DNA of 64,000 nt from Parabacteroides goldsteinii DSM 19448 = WAL 12034 (lineage in GTDB: Bacteria; Bacteroidota; Bacteroidia; Bacteroidales; Tannerellaceae). Below are positions 52,609 through 62,581 of the stretch, one piece after another. A model generated the notes under the pieces. That model was given only the letters and a program-made list of their open reading frames with translations. It made no database searches and was not told where the DNA came from. Position numbers and translations under genes: made by a program. Location: NCBI RefSeq assembly GCF_000969835.1, contig NZ_KQ033913.1:808859-872858 (forward strand), read 5' to 3'. How positions within the stretch are numbered: position 1 is the first letter of the stretch; each line of letters begins with the position of its first letter.

Positions 52609-54858
52609 ATGGTGTACGACATTGAAATGCTGAGAAGCTTTTATTCCAATTTCCCGAAAAGGGTAGATGTGGCCCGCGAAAAGATCGGTCGTCCGATGAC
52701 TCTGGCCGAGAAAATCTTATATGCTCATTTATATGACGAAAAGGCATTACGCCTGTTCAGGCGTGGAGACGATTATGTGAACTTCCGTCCCGATCGTGTG
52801 GCGATGCAGGATGCAACGGCCCAGATGGCATTGTTGCAGTTCATGAATGCTGGAAAAAAGAAATCCGCTGTCCCGGCAACTGTTCATTGCGATCACCTGA
52901 TCCAGGCGAATATCGGTGCGAAAGCAGATATTGAAACAGCAACAAAAGGGAACAGCGAAGTGTATGATTTTCTGAAATCCGTATCCGATAAGTTCGGTAT
53001 CGGTTTCTGGAAACCCGGTGCAGGAATTATCCACCAGGTGGTGTTGGAAAACTATGCCTTCCCCGGCGGAATGATGGTCGGAACAGACTCGCACACGCCG
53101 AATGCCGGCGGATTGGGAATGGTAGCCATCGGTGTCGGTGGTGCCGATGCCGTCGATGTAATGACGGGGATGGAATGGGAACTGAAGATGCCGAAACTGA
53201 TCGGTGTCAAGCTGACCGGACGTCTGAGCGGCTGGGCTTCACCGAAAGACGTTATCCTGAAACTAGCCGGTATCCTGACCGTAAAGGGCGGGACGAATGC
53301 CATTATCGAATATTTCGGAGAAGGTGCTTCCTCTATTTCCGCTACAGGAAAAGCGACAATCTGTAACATGGGTGCCGAAGTGGGTGCCACTACTTCATTA
53401 TTCCCGTACGATCTGAATATGGCAACTTATCTGCGTGCCACTGGCCGCGATACCGTTGCAGCCTGGGCCGATGCTATCCAGGATTATCTGGAAGCCGATA
53501 TGGAAGTAAGGGCACAGCCGGATGAATATTATGACCGCGTGATCGTCATCAACCTGTCCGAACTGGAACCGCATATCAATGGCCCGTTCACTCCGGATGC
53601 AGCAACGCCTATCTCTGAGTTTGCCGCGAAGGTAAAAGCAAACGGCTATCCCCGCCAGATGGAAGTCGGCCTGATCGGTTCATGTACGAACTCCTCTTAT
53701 CAGGATTTAAGTCGTGCCGCCTCTATCGCCCGGCAGGCTTTTGAAGATAAAATACCTGTCGCTTCCCCGCTGATCATCAATCCGGGATCGGAACAGATCC
53801 GTTATACAGCCGAACGTGACGGCATCATCGGTGACTTTGAAAAGCTCGGTGCCACCATCATGGCAAACGCCTGCGGTCCGTGTATCGGCCAGTGGAAACG
53901 TCATACCGACGATAACACCCGTAAAAATTCAATCGTAACCTCCTTTAACCGTAATTTCGCCAAACGTGCAGACGGCAATCCGAATACACATGCTTTTGTC
54001 GCTTCCCCGGAACTGACGCTAGCATTGACCATTGCCGGTGACCTTTGTTTCAATCCGTTGACGGATACATTGAAGACCGAAGACGGTCGCGAAGTAAAAC
54101 TCCGTGAGCCGCAGGGAACTGATTTCCCGCCCAAAGGTTTTGATGTAAAAGATAACGGTTATCTGGCTCCGACCGGAAAAGATGTGGAAGTAAAGATCAG
54201 TCCCGATTCAAACCGTTTGCAGGTGTTGCATCCTTTTGCTCCGTGGGATGGAAACGATTTGCTGGAAATGCCTCTTTTGATCAAGGCTTCGGGTAAATGT
54301 ACGACAGACCATATTTCGATGGCCGGTCCGTGGCTCCGTTTCCGTGGTCATCTGGAAAATATATCCGACAATATGCTGATGGGGGCGGTGAACGCTTTCA
54401 ACGGTCAGACGAATGCCGTATTGAACCAGTTGAATAATACGTATGAAGCTGTCTCCGCCGTTGCCAAACAGTATAAGGCGAAAGGCATTTCATCCATCGT
54501 GGTTGCCGAAGAGAACTACGGTGAAGGCTCCTCCCGTGAACACGCCGCTATGGAACCCCGTTTCCTGAATGTGAAAGTGATCCTTGCCAAAAGTTTTGCC
54601 CGCATCCATGAAACGAACCTGAAAAAGCAGGGAATGCTTGCCCTGACCTTTGCCGACAAAGACGATTACGATAAGATTCGTGAAAACGATCACATCTCCA
54701 TCATCGGTTTGAAAGAGTTCACACCGGGCAAGCCATTAACTGCTATCGTATTGCATGCAGATGGCACACAGGAATCATTCCCTGTAAATCACACGTACAA
54801 TGATTTGCAAATCCGATGGTTCAAGTCCGGATCAGCATTGAATATGGCACATGTATAG
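52609..54858 (+). CDS. acnA: Aconitate hydratase
   Basis: 749 residues, mitochondrial-type aconitase length. It interconverts citrate and isocitrate using a [4Fe-4S] cluster. Cluster cysteines are visible in [10 protein letters not shown] and [23 protein letters not shown] carries the DSH motif, and the C-terminal swivel domain has [16 protein letters not shown]. The gene is followed by isocitrate dehydrogenase (40-base gap) and citrate synthase, so the three enzymes that turn oxaloacetate and acetyl-CoA into 2-oxoglutarate are one unit. In Bacteroidales this arm serves glutamate synthesis rather than a full cycle. A terminator separates it from asdA. Confidence 0.95.
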   Translation: MVYDIEMLRSFYSNFPKRVDVAREKIGRPMTLAEKILYAHLYDEKALRLFRRGDDYVNFRPDRVAMQDATAQMALLQFMNAGKKKSAVPATVHCDHLIQANIGAKADIETATKGNSEVYDFLKSVSDKFGIGFWKPGAGIIHQVVLENYAFPGGMMVGTDSHTPNAGGLGMVAIGVGGADAVDVMTGMEWELKMPKLIGVKLTGRLSGWASPKDVILKLAGILTVKGGTNAIIEYFGEGASSISATGKATICNMGAEVGATTSLFPYDLNMATYLRATGRDTVAAWADAIQDYLEADMEVRAQPDEYYDRVIVINLSELEPHINGPFTPDAATPISEFAAKVKANGYPRQMEVGLIGSCTNSSYQDLSRAASIARQAFEDKIPVASPLIINPGSEQIRYTAERDGIIGDFEKLGATIMANACGPCIGQWKRHTDDNTRKNSIVTSFNRNFAKRADGNPNTHAFVASPELTLALTIAGDLCFNPLTDTLKTEDGREVKLREPQGTDFPPKGFDVKDNGYLAPTGKDVEVKISPDSNRLQVLHPFAPWDGNDLLEMPLLIKASGKCTTDHISMAGPWLRFRGHLENISDNMLMGAVNAFNGQTNAVLNQLNNTYEAVSAVAKQYKAKGISSIVVAEENYGEGSSREHAAMEPRFLNVKVILAKSFARIHETNLKKQGMLALTFADKDDYDKIRENDHISIIGLKEFTPGKPLTAIVLHADGTQESFPVNHTYNDLQIRWFKSGSALNMAHV

Positions 54859-54898
54859 CTCAATTCTGATAAATACTGAACAAAATTAATAAACTATC

Positions 54899-56161
54899 AT
54901 GATGAATAAAATAACAAAACAAAACGACCGTCTGATCGTCCCGGACAAAGTAACCATTCCTTTTATCGAAGGTGACGGAGTGGGAGCGGAGATCACTCCG
55001 GTCAGCCAGAAGATTGTAAACGCCGCCATCGAAAAAGCATATGGCGGCCGGCGCTCTATCGAATGGAAAGAAGTATTGGCTGGCGAAAAGGCGTTCAATC
55101 AAACAGGCAGTTGGCTGCCCGACGAAACAATGGATGCTTTCCGCGAATATATGGTCGGTATCAAAGGTCCGCTGACTACTCCCATCGGCGGCGGTATCCG
55201 TTCCCTGAACGTGGCTTTACGGCAGACACTCGACCTGTACGTTTGCCTGCGTCCCGTCCGTTGGTTTAAAGGTGTCGTCTCTCCGGTGCGTGAACCGCAG
55301 AAGGTCGATATGTATATCTTCCGTGAGAATACGGAAGATATCTATGCCGGTATCGAATGGCAGCAAGGAACGCCTGAAGCAGCAAAATTCCTTCAGTTCC
55401 TGACGGAAGAAATGGGAGTGACGAAAGTACGTTTCCCGGAAACTTCTTCATTCGGTGTGAAACCTGTATCGGTAGAAGGAACCGAACGGCTGGTGCGTGC
55501 CGCCATCGAATTTGCCCTGACCAATCAGTTGCCGAGTGTAACGCTGGTGCACAAAGGAAATATCATGAAGTTCACTGAGGGCGGTTTCAAACTCTGGGGA
55601 TATGCTCTGGCGGAACGCGAGTTTGGCGACAAGACATTCACCTGGCCGCAATACGAAAAGATCAAAAAGGAAAAGGGTGAAGCCGAAGCCGCCAAAGCGC
55701 TGGCAGAAGCATCGGCTGCCGGAAAGGTCATTATCAAAGATGTGATTGCCGATGCTTTCCTGCAAAATACCTTATTGATCCCGGAAGAATACTCCGTTAT
55801 TGCGACGCTCAACCTGAACGGCGATTATATCTCCGACCAATTGGCCGCCATGGTAGGTGGTATCGGAATCGCACCGGGTGCCAATATCAACTACAACAGC
55901 GATTATGCTATTTTCGAAGCGACGCATGGCACGGCGCCTAATATTGCCGGAAAGAATATCGTGAACCCGTCTTCCCTTTTACTCTCCTCCGTGATGATGC
56001 TTGAATATATGGGCTGGAACCAAGCCGCCAACCTGATCACGGCTGCTATGGAAAAGGCTTTCTCGAAGGGAGAAGCAACGAATGACCTGGCACGTTTTAT
56101 GCCGGAAGGAAAATCTCTTGGCACCAAAGAATTTGGTGATTGTATCATATCTTTATTGTAA
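54899..56161 (+). CDS. icd: Isocitrate dehydrogenase
   Basis: 420 residues, bacterial dimeric type, converting isocitrate to 2-oxoglutarate. Substrate loop [13 protein letters not shown] carries the Ser that is phosphorylated in E. coli; the Arg/Tyr/Lys substrate residues ([29 protein letters not shown]) are kept. The coenzyme loop reads [19 protein letters not shown]. coli NADP enzymes have Lys-Tyr where this has Asn-Ile, and NAD enzymes have Asp-Ile; the later site has Asn (NDLAR) where E. coli has Tyr but keeps the Arg. Coenzyme use is therefore uncertain and may be NAD or mixed. Middle gene of the aconitase-citrate synthase unit. Confidence 0.94.
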   Translation: MMNKITKQNDRLIVPDKVTIPFIEGDGVGAEITPVSQKIVNAAIEKAYGGRRSIEWKEVLAGEKAFNQTGSWLPDETMDAFREYMVGIKGPLTTPIGGGIRSLNVALRQTLDLYVCLRPVRWFKGVVSPVREPQKVDMYIFRENTEDIYAGIEWQQGTPEAAKFLQFLTEEMGVTKVRFPETSSFGVKPVSVEGTERLVRAAIEFALTNQLPSVTLVHKGNIMKFTEGGFKLWGYALAEREFGDKTFTWPQYEKIKKEKGEAEAAKALAEASAAGKVIIKDVIADAFLQNTLLIPEEYSVIATLNLNGDYISDQLAAMVGGIGIAPGANINYNSDYAIFEATHGTAPNIAGKNIVNPSSLLLSSVMMLEYMGWNQAANLITAAMEKAFSKGEATNDLARFMPEGKSLGTKEFGDCIISLL

Positions 56162-56178
56162 CCTCGTAAAAATAACTC

Positions 56179-57528
56179 GTGATGAAAAAAGAATATCTTA
56201 TTTACAAACTGTCGGATGCGTCAAAAGATGCCTGCAAGATTGATAACGAACTGTTTCCGATGTACAACGTGAAACGTGGTCTGCGTAACGAGGACGGCAG
56301 CGGGGTGTTGGTCGGCCTGACTAAGATCGGTAATGTAGTTGGTTACGAACGCCTGCCGGATAACGGTGGCCTGAAAGCTATTCCCGGTAAACTGTTTTAT
56401 AGAGGTTACGATGTGGAGGACCTGGCGCATGCCCTGATCAAAGAAAAACGTTTCGGTTTTGAGGAAGTGGCTTATCTGTTGCTTTCCGGAAAGTTGCCCG
56501 ATAAAGAAGAGTTAGCCTCTTTCAAAGGCTTGATCTGCGATAATATGCCGTTGGAACAGAAAACCAAGATGAATATCCTCGACCTGGAAGGACAGAATAT
56601 CATGAATATCCTTGCCCGTAGTGTTTTGGAAATGTATACGTTCGATCCGAATCCGGACGATACTTCCCGTGACAACCTGATGCGCCAGTCCATCGAACTG
56701 ATCTCGCGTTTCCCGACCATTATAGCGTATGCTTATAATATTTATCGTCATAGTACACACGGTCGTTCCCTGCATATCCGCCATCCGCACGAAAACCTTT
56801 CGCTTGCAGAAAACTTCCTGCATATGCTGAAAAAAGACTTTACGGAACTGGATGCCCGTACACTTGACCTGTTGCTTGTTTTGCAAGCCGAGCACGGTGG
56901 CGGTAATAACTCGACCTTTACAGTCCGTGTAACCAGTTCGACCGGAACGGATACCTATTCTTCTATTGCAGCCGGTATCGGTTCGTTGAAAGGTCCGTTG
57001 CACGGTGGTGCCAATATCCAGGTTGTCGATATGTTCCATCATCTGAAAGAGAACATTGGCGACTGGAAGAATGTGGATGAAATCGATACTTATTTCATGC
57101 GCATGCTGAACAAAGAGGCTTATAACAAGACCGGCCTGATTTACGGTATCGGTCATGCCGTCTATACAATTTCCGATCCGCGTGCCGTTGTTTTGAAAGA
57201 ACTGGCTCGTGACCTGGCTAAAGAAAAAGGACGTGAAGAAGAATTTGCCTTCCTCGAACTGCTGGAAGAACGTGCCATCGAATGTTTCGCCAAACATAAA
57301 GGAACGAAGAAACGTGTTTCTTCAAACGTGGACTTCTATTCAGGCTTTGTGTATGAAATGATCGGTTTGCCGCAGGAAATCTATACACCGCTGTTTGCTA
57401 TGGCCCGTATCGTAGGTTGGACTGCCCATCGCATTGAAGAATTACATTTCGATGGTAAACGTATTATCCGTCCGGCTTATAAGAATGTGTTGGATGAACA
57501 GGTATATGTTCCGATCAAGGAACGTTGA
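56179..57528 (+). CDS. gltA: Citrate synthase
   Basis: 449 residues. It condenses acetyl-CoA and oxaloacetate. Catalytic residues: His in HGGGNNST, His in IGHAVYT, Asp in SSNVDFYSG. The usual GHRVYK form of the second motif is GHAVYT here, losing an Arg and a Lys. Other motifs: [15 protein letters not shown] near residue 71 and KGPLHGGAN. The start ATG at 56179 is 17 bases after the icd stop. Last gene of the oxidative TCA unit; three hairpins follow. Confidence 0.93.
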   Translation: MMKKEYLIYKLSDASKDACKIDNELFPMYNVKRGLRNEDGSGVLVGLTKIGNVVGYERLPDNGGLKAIPGKLFYRGYDVEDLAHALIKEKRFGFEEVAYLLLSGKLPDKEELASFKGLICDNMPLEQKTKMNILDLEGQNIMNILARSVLEMYTFDPNPDDTSRDNLMRQSIELISRFPTIIAYAYNIYRHSTHGRSLHIRHPHENLSLAENFLHMLKKDFTELDARTLDLLLVLQAEHGGGNNSTFTVRVTSSTGTDTYSSIAAGIGSLKGPLHGGANIQVVDMFHHLKENIGDWKNVDEIDTYFMRMLNKEAYNKTGLIYGIGHAVYTISDPRAVVLKELARDLAKEKGREEEFAFLELLEERAIECFAKHKGTKKRVSSNVDFYSGFVYEMIGLPQEIYTPLFAMARIVGWTAHRIEELHFDGKRIIRPAYKNVLDEQVYVPIKER

Positions 57529-57533
57529 TCTTC

Positions 57534-57620
57534 GTAGTTCCCTGCCCTGGAAACTGCAATTTCCTAGGCAGGGAACTACTGTTTCATTAGGGTGAAACTC
57601 GCGTTTCCTGCTTAGGAAAC
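57534..57620. repeat. Three successive hairpins after gltA
   Basis: GTAGTTCCCTGCC (57534-57546) pairs perfectly with GGCAGGGAACTAC (57567-57579); then GTTTCATTAGGGTGAAAC (57581-57598) and GTTTCCTGCTTAGGAAAC (57603-57620) each fold. The first loop also holds GGAAACTGCAATTTCC. It lies between convergent gltA and the Hsp70 gene and may end both transcripts. Confidence 0.75.
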
Positions 57621-57643
57621 CAGACGGTCTCCGGCAGCGGAAG

Positions 57644-58885
57644 TTAGTAGCTCAAGGATAACCCGTAAGCTACACTATTAAAAGTATTCCCTGTACGTAT
57701 CTTATCTTTTCCGAAGATGCGGTAAAGTATCTCCCTTACCGGAATGACAAGGCTGCTACCTCCTGTGATAAAGACGGAGTCGATATCTGCTGCGTTATAT
57801 TGCGCTGTGTCCAGTATTTTCAGGATATATCGTTCGATCTCGGTAGTATGCCGTTCGATGATCGTAGCAAACTCACCGGGCGTGAAAGGCTCATGTATAT
57901 GGATTGTCTCTTTTTCAAAGTCGATTGTTGTATCTTCTCCGGTCGAGAGGTTTATTTTGGATTGCTCGATTCCTTTGAACAGGGAGAAGACATAGTTATT
58001 ATCGATCAAAACTCTTACATTATCTATCTTAGGATTGTTGCCTGAGAGATGGTAGTAGTTATCCATCGAACGGCGCAGTTTGCTCTCCTTCAACATAAAT
58101 GTCCTTTCCCAGTTTTTCAGTTCGCGGTAGAGAATGGAAGGTATTTCAATCTCTTTATCGTACGATTGGTATTTTACGCCCCGGCCCAGATGGGGAGTCA
58201 CTTTGTACCACATGATTTCCGAATCGAACAAGTCACCGCCGATATAGACACCACCGTGAGCGATGATATCGTCTTTGCGGTCTTCCTTACGGATTTTATC
58301 GGGAGAAAGGTTCATGATGGTAAAGTCGGAAGTACCGCCACCGAGGTCGGCAACCAGTACGTTTTCGCTATGATCGAGCCGTTGCTCATAGGAGAGGGCG
58401 GCGGCAATCGGTTCCAATTGTAATTTGATGTTTCTGAAACCGGCGTTACGGGCGGCAAGCGTCAGGCGGTTGACTGCCAAAGTCTCTTGCTTGGGGTCTT
58501 CCGAAAAAACGGCAGGTCTTCCAAGTATCACATCCGTGATTTCCGCTCCGGCGAAGGCTTCCGCTTTCTCTTTCAAATGGCGGATGATGCAGGTAACGAG
58601 TTGATCGGGCGTCATTCTTTTACCGAATATCCAGGTAGAAAGAAACTTGTCCTGGCGGAGCAGCGTCTTGACGGATTTCAGCAGACGCCCGGTCATCTCT
58701 TCTTCAATATATTTATCCTGGGCCTCTTTACCCACATAGTATTTCATCTCGTTTGTGTCCGGAAAATACAGAATGGAACTTTCGCTATACGAAAATACTT
58801 CTTTCCGTGTTGCTTTGTCTGTCAGCGATATAATGGAATTAGATGTTCCGAAGTCCAGACCGCATGTCAACTCGTTTATATTCAT
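57644..58885 (-). CDS. Hsp70-family protein, YegD-like
   Basis: 413 residues: an actin-like ATPase domain without the DnaK substrate-binding domain. Phosphate loops TCGLDFGTSNSIISL at the N-terminus and VLVADLGGGTSDFTIMNLS in the middle, and VFITGGSSLVIPVREIL near the end, match E. coli YegD. The family is regarded as an atypical chaperone with unproven clients. It is probably a single-gene unit: TATCTTCG on the minus strand (58919-58926) may be its promoter and the hairpin cluster its end. Confidence 0.87.
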   Translation of the reverse strand: MNINELTCGLDFGTSNSIISLTDKATRKEVFSYSESSILYFPDTNEMKYYVGKEAQDKYIEEEMTGRLLKSVKTLLRQDKFLSTWIFGKRMTPDQLVTCIIRHLKEKAEAFAGAEITDVILGRPAVFSEDPKQETLAVNRLTLAARNAGFRNIKLQLEPIAAALSYEQRLDHSENVLVADLGGGTSDFTIMNLSPDKIRKEDRKDDIIAHGGVYIGGDLFDSEIMWYKVTPHLGRGVKYQSYDKEIEIPSILYRELKNWERTFMLKESKLRRSMDNYYHLSGNNPKIDNVRVLIDNNYVFSLFKGIEQSKINLSTGEDTTIDFEKETIHIHEPFTPGEFATIIERHTTEIERYILKILDTAQYNAADIDSVFITGGSSLVIPVREILYRIFGKDKIRTGNTFNSVAYGLSLSY

Positions 58886-58918
58886 CTTTGCCTTGTTTTT
58901 TATAGGAAAATAGGGCGC

Positions 58919-58926
58919 GAAGATAT
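58919..58926 (-). promoter_or_regulatory. Putative -7 element of the YegD-like gene
   Basis: Minus-strand TATCTTCG, one base from TAnnTTTG, 34 bases upstream of the ATG. Confidence 0.45.
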
Positions 58927-58970
58927 AAAATACGACACATTTTTATACTATATATACCTGTAATTTATGT

Positions 58971-60737
58971 TTATAATTTTTTCTTCAGGGTAAAGAAGAA
59001 GGTCACTCCTTTGCCCGGACTACTCTTAGCCGAAATCTGTCCTTTATGGAAATTAACCCCATTCTTGACGATAGACAATCCCAGTCCTGTTCCGCCGACT
59101 TTGCGGCTACGTCCTTTATCCACCCGGTAGAACCGTTCGAAGATGCGGTTGATATGTTCTTCCGAAATACCCACACCGTTATCAGCGAAACTGAAATAAT
59201 AAAATTTCGGATCTTCTTTATAACAGTTCACGGTTATTTGGCTTCCTTCTCCGGCATATGCGATCGCATTGTCGTAGAGGTTACGGAAAATGGAATACAA
59301 TAGGGAGTAGTTGCCATGTATCGTAGGATCGCCCGGCAGAGTAACTTCAGATGTGATCTGTTTTTCTTCCATCTCTTTCGAACATTCCTTCTGGATCTCG
59401 ACGATCAGTTTCGGGATATTTATGTCGGACAAGTCGAACATTTCGGACGCCTCGTCCAAACGGTTCAGTACAGAGATGTCACGTAATAACCCGGTCAGAC
59501 GCGTACTCTGCGAGTAGCAACGTTCCAGGAAGAACTGGCGTTTGTCGGGAGTAAGTTCCGGATTGCTGATAATCGTTTCCAGATATCCCTGAATGCTGCT
59601 GACGGGTGTTTTCAGTTCGTGGGCGACATTCTGGGTAAGCTGGCGTTTCATCCGGCTCTCTTCTTCCTGGCGTGAAATATCATTGATGGATATTTCGTAG
59701 CTGTTATCCAGGAACAGGATACATTCGATCAGAAATATTTTCCCGTTTTTATCGATCGTTACAGATTCGCGTAACACTTTCCGTTTCCGGTTCATGTTAG
59801 GGATATTTTTATTCAGGAAAGCCTTAATGGGTTCAAGTTCCCGGATATCCTGGGCATCTTCAGCCTGACGGATCTGATTGTCGGAAATAACATTTAAGAA
59901 CTGGATGAACAGGATATTCGACAATATCTCTTTCCCTTCGGCCGTAAACATGGCGAATCCTTCTTTGGCGTACTGGAAATGCTTTATCAGCTTTTCACGT
60001 TCCATGGAAAGCTCGTCTTTGGCCTTCTGTTGCCGGTGATACAGTGTGACAATGTTCTTTGAGATATCTCCCAGTTCATCGTTGGGGAAGATATAATCGT
60101 TTTCCGGTATCCGGTCTTTTTCTATATTCAAGGCAAAGTCCCGTAGTTTGGATATGGTCCGTCCGATACTGAATGTAAAGCGGGAGAGGACAAAGAAAAA
60201 GATCAATGTCATCAGTATCATAAAATAGATGAAGTCCTTATCCGTGGATAAGGCACTTTGCACATAAGGATCATAAGGGAGCGCCGAACGGTAGATATAA
60301 CTGCCTATATTGCTGGCCGAATAAAAATATCGTCTGCCCGTCGATCCCGAGGTGCGGATGGCAAAGCCTTCATTATACAAACGGGCTTTGCGCACTTCGC
60401 TACGATCGTTATGGTTGTTGAATTCTTCTGTCCCGCTATTATCGAACAAGACTTTTCCGTTGGGATCGATAATGGTGACACGCAATTCTTTTTGCGGAAT
60501 ATCTTCGATAAATTGCCTTACCGTCTTATTAATGTCGGTATCCTGTTGGGTACGGCTAAATAATTGGTAATTGTAGTTACTCAATACATTATTCAACTTC
60601 TCCTGCGAAAATTCCCGTTCCCGTTGGTATTGAAACAACAGGAAGCAAACTGTAAATCCAAGGAACATCACAAAAATCGACCAGAATAACCGCTGGCTGA
60701 AAGGTATCCGGTTTTTCATCTTTTCTACTCTTACCAT
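58971..60737 (-). CDS. Sensor histidine kinase (PhoR-like)
   Basis: 588 residues. Two membrane helices (about 17-35 and 168-190) enclose a periplasmic sensor domain of about 130 residues; then a HAMP-like linker, a PAS-like segment (about 255-365), the dimerisation/phosphoacceptor motif AHELKTPVSSIQGYLETI (H near residue 374), and the ATPase with DNGVGISEEHI and GTGLGLSIVKNGV. It senses an unknown periplasmic signal and phosphorylates the regulator encoded 15 bases upstream. An alternative start is the second Met (MKNRIPFSQ, 60719). Confidence 0.9.
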   Translation of the reverse strand: MVRVEKMKNRIPFSQRLFWSIFVMFLGFTVCFLLFQYQREREFSQEKLNNVLSNYNYQLFSRTQQDTDINKTVRQFIEDIPQKELRVTIIDPNGKVLFDNSGTEEFNNHNDRSEVRKARLYNEGFAIRTSGSTGRRYFYSASNIGSYIYRSALPYDPYVQSALSTDKDFIYFMILMTLIFFFVLSRFTFSIGRTISKLRDFALNIEKDRIPENDYIFPNDELGDISKNIVTLYHRQQKAKDELSMEREKLIKHFQYAKEGFAMFTAEGKEILSNILFIQFLNVISDNQIRQAEDAQDIRELEPIKAFLNKNIPNMNRKRKVLRESVTIDKNGKIFLIECILFLDNSYEISINDISRQEEESRMKRQLTQNVAHELKTPVSSIQGYLETIISNPELTPDKRQFFLERCYSQSTRLTGLLRDISVLNRLDEASEMFDLSDINIPKLIVEIQKECSKEMEEKQITSEVTLPGDPTIHGNYSLLYSIFRNLYDNAIAYAGEGSQITVNCYKEDPKFYYFSFADNGVGISEEHINRIFERFYRVDKGRSRKVGGTGLGLSIVKNGVNFHKGQISAKSSPGKGVTFFFTLKKKL

Positions 60738-60752
60738 GATTAAATAACAGGA

Positions 60753-61439
60753 TTAGTACTCAAAACAATAACCGAAGCCGAGTCGGGTAACGATGTTTTT
60801 TCCGTAAGGGCCTATCTTTTTACGCAGACGGGTAATGTTTACGTCGATTGTTCGATCCAGCACATATACTTCATCTTTCCAGATACGGGACAGGATCTCT
60901 TCACGTGAGAAAACATTTCCTTTATTCTCCAGCAGTAATTTCAAAATCTCGAATTCTTTTTTGGTCAGCGGGACTTCCTTGCCGTCTACCGATGCTTTAA
61001 TGCGTTTGGGATCGAGTGCTAATGTTTCATATTCGAGAAGTTCGTTCGTCTCGTTTTTCTCTTTATCGGTTGTTCTCCGTAATACAGCCTTAACACGTGC
61101 GACAACCTGGCGGATCGAAAAAGGTTTTGAAATATAATCGTCCGCTCCCAGGTTAAAGCCTGTCAGCATATCGTTTTCAGTATCTTTGGCTGTCAGAAAT
61201 ATGATCGGTATATCAGCCGTGCTTTCTTCTTTCCTTAATATACTCGCCATCTTGAATCCGGAGATTTCTCCCATCATAACATCGAGCAAAAGCAATTGAT
61301 AGACAGACAGGTCCTTTTTTAATGCTTCTTCCGCACTAAAAGCCGTATCCACTTCATAACCTTCTATTTCAAGATTGAATTTGAGGATTTCGCACAAGTC
61401 CTCTTCGTCATCCACAACAAGAATTCGGGGCATATCCAT
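60753..61439 (-). CDS. OmpR-family response regulator
   Basis: 228 residues. Receiver domain (1-120) with the acidic pocket Asp10/Asp11, phosphoacceptor Asp53 (LLLDVMMGE), Thr83 and Lys105 (SKPFS); winged-helix DNA-binding domain (about 132-228) with VPLTKKEFEILKLLLENKG and VLDRTIDVNITRLRKKIG. Partner of the kinase just downstream, from which it is separated by 15 bases. Targets are unknown; the pair resembles PhoB/PhoR- or RprX/RprY-type systems of Bacteroidales. A minus-strand TAATTTTG at 61486-61493 is the likely promoter. Confidence 0.92.
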   Translation of the reverse strand: MDMPRILVVDDEEDLCEILKFNLEIEGYEVDTAFSAEEALKKDLSVYQLLLLDVMMGEISGFKMASILRKEESTADIPIIFLTAKDTENDMLTGFNLGADDYISKPFSIRQVVARVKAVLRRTTDKEKNETNELLEYETLALDPKRIKASVDGKEVPLTKKEFEILKLLLENKGNVFSREEILSRIWKDEVYVLDRTIDVNITRLRKKIGPYGKNIVTRLGFGYCFEY

Positions 61440-61485
61440 AGTCTTTTTTATTTAATTTGAAATGAATAATTCATTCCTTTGTTTA

Positions 61486-61493
61486 CAAAATTA
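61486..61493 (-). promoter_or_regulatory. -7 promoter element of the two-component operon
   Basis: Minus-strand TAATTTTG, 47 bases upstream of the regulator ATG. Confidence 0.6.
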
Positions 61494-61589
61494 ATTATTT
61501 TCTGCAAAGGAAGGCATTTGGTATTTCGGTTGAATGAAATATATGTTACGATTCTGTTACATCAGCCGTTTTTGTCTAGGGGGGAGAAA

Positions 61590-61630
61590 AGAACAACGTC
61601 CGTGCTATTGGTATAGTCCGGACGTTCATT
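61590..61630 (-). terminator. Terminator-like hairpin after HU
   Basis: AACGTCCG (61595-61602) pairs with CGGACGTT (61619-61626); on the minus strand it is followed by a T/C-rich tail, just past the HU stop. Confidence 0.5.
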
Positions 61631-61652
61631 TTACATATGGAGTGGTTTGGTT

Positions 61653-61934
61653 TTATTTGCTACCGTTCATAGCCTCCAGCAGGAATTTACCTGGTTTGAA
61701 CTTTACTGTTGTTCTTGCCGGGATCTGTACCGGAGTACCTGTTTTAGGATTACGAGCCAAACGGCTGTTTTGCGGTCTAGGTAATAATGTGCCAAAACCA
61801 ACGATAGATATTTCTTCGTTCTGGGACATTTTTTCTGTTACGATCTCCATGTAAGCTTCCAAGACCTTTTTAGCCTTTTGTTTTTTTAAACCGGCTTTTT
61901 CAGCCAACTCTACAATAAGTTCTGCTTTGTTCAT
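61653..61934 (-). CDS. hup: HU-family DNA-binding protein
   Basis: 93 residues, the standard length for HU. Nucleoid protein that bends DNA as a dimer. MNKAELIVELAEKAGLKKQK at the start, GFGTLLPRPQNSRLARNPKT in the DNA-binding arm, with PARTTVKFKPGK at the end of the fold. The arm has Leu-Pro-Arg-Pro where E. coli HU has Phe-x-Val. Own promoter (TAATTTTG on the minus strand, 61967-61974) and a hairpin after the stop. Bacteroidales carry several HU paralogs, so it may not be the main one. Confidence 0.93.
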   Translation of the reverse strand: MNKAELIVELAEKAGLKKQKAKKVLEAYMEIVTEKMSQNEEISIVGFGTLLPRPQNSRLARNPKTGTPVQIPARTTVKFKPGKFLLEAMNGSK

Positions 61935-61966
61935 AGGTATTATTGTTTTAATGATTAATACTGTTG

Positions 61967-61974
61967 CAAAATTA
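61967..61974 (-). promoter_or_regulatory. -7 promoter element of the HU gene
   Basis: Minus-strand TAATTTTG, 33 bases upstream of the ATG. Confidence 0.65.
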
Positions 61975-62164
61975 GTGAAAAAAATTACTATAGAAAAGTT
62001 TTTTGCAAATTCTGCTTACTTTATGTTTCAAAGTGAGAGGTTGGTTAAGACAAGATGACGATAAGTTGTTGTAAATATAATAGTCATGTTTTATTTAATG
62101 AGTTTGTAATAAGACTTTTTAGAAGGATATAATAAACCTGTTTGTAATATACATCTATGAAAGA

Positions 62165-62268
62165 ATGTGAAAAATAAAAAAGTCTACTTTCACAAGTAGA
62201 CTTTTTTAATACTTATAATGACCAATACCTTTACCTAAAATGTGAGGCTTGAACCTCTAAAATTACTT
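62165..62268 (-). ncRNA. Candidate small RNA, about 100 nt
   Basis: On the minus strand a full promoter (TTG at 62303-62301, 20 bases, TATCTTTG at 62280-62273) is followed by about 90 bases and a perfect 14-pair hairpin (62195-62208 with 62177-62190, loop GTGA) ending in T5ATTTTT. In between, GAGG-TTCAAG-CCTC near 62242-62256 folds as a 5-prime stem. No reading frame of note lies inside. Promoter, length and terminator are what is expected of a trans-acting sRNA. I do not recognise a known family. Confidence 0.6.
62177..62208 (-). terminator. Intrinsic terminator of the candidate small RNA
   Basis: AAAAAAGTCTACTT and AAGTAGACTTTTTT form a perfect 14-pair stem with a four-base loop; T-rich on both strands, so it could work either way. 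Confidence 0.8.
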
Positions 62269-62272
62269 TTCA

Positions 62273-62303
62273 CAAAGATATAAATAGTTTTTGAAGATTG
62301 CAA
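62273..62303 (-). promoter_or_regulatory. Promoter of the candidate small RNA
   Basis: Minus-strand TTG, 20-base spacer, TATCTTTG: a full consensus match. Confidence 0.65.
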
Positions 62304-62481
62304 GTGAAAACATATATTTTTCAAGCTTTCTATGAAGTGTAAAATACCTGGTTTCTTGTGGAATGCTAAAAATGAAATCAAAATGTAGTAAAATAGCCAC
62401 ATAAATATCATTTTGCTTTAAATATTTCTCTTATTAGAATGTTTTAAAAGTGGATATTCATCGTTTTCCGATTAAAAATAT

Positions 62482-62489
62482 TATATTTG
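62482..62489 (+). promoter_or_regulatory. -7 promoter element of the KamA-family gene
   Basis: TATATTTG, about 93 bases before the ATG; the leader contains a small hairpin TATATC-CCCG-GATATA (62508-62523). Confidence 0.6.
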
Positions 62490-62581
62490 TGGACAAGTGT
62501 AAGTGTATATCCCCGGATATAATCTCTCCCTATGTGAGTGGCATGATTGTAATATTACTCTAATCAATATAAAAAGCAGCG

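Larger units (their letters stand above)
61975..62581. other. 607-bp region without protein gene
   Basis: It contains a candidate minus-strand small RNA with its own promoter and terminator (62165-62303) and the promoter and leader of the KamA-family gene (62482-62581). The stretch 61975-62160 and 62305-62480 show nothing beyond A+T-rich sequence. Confidence 0.6.
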
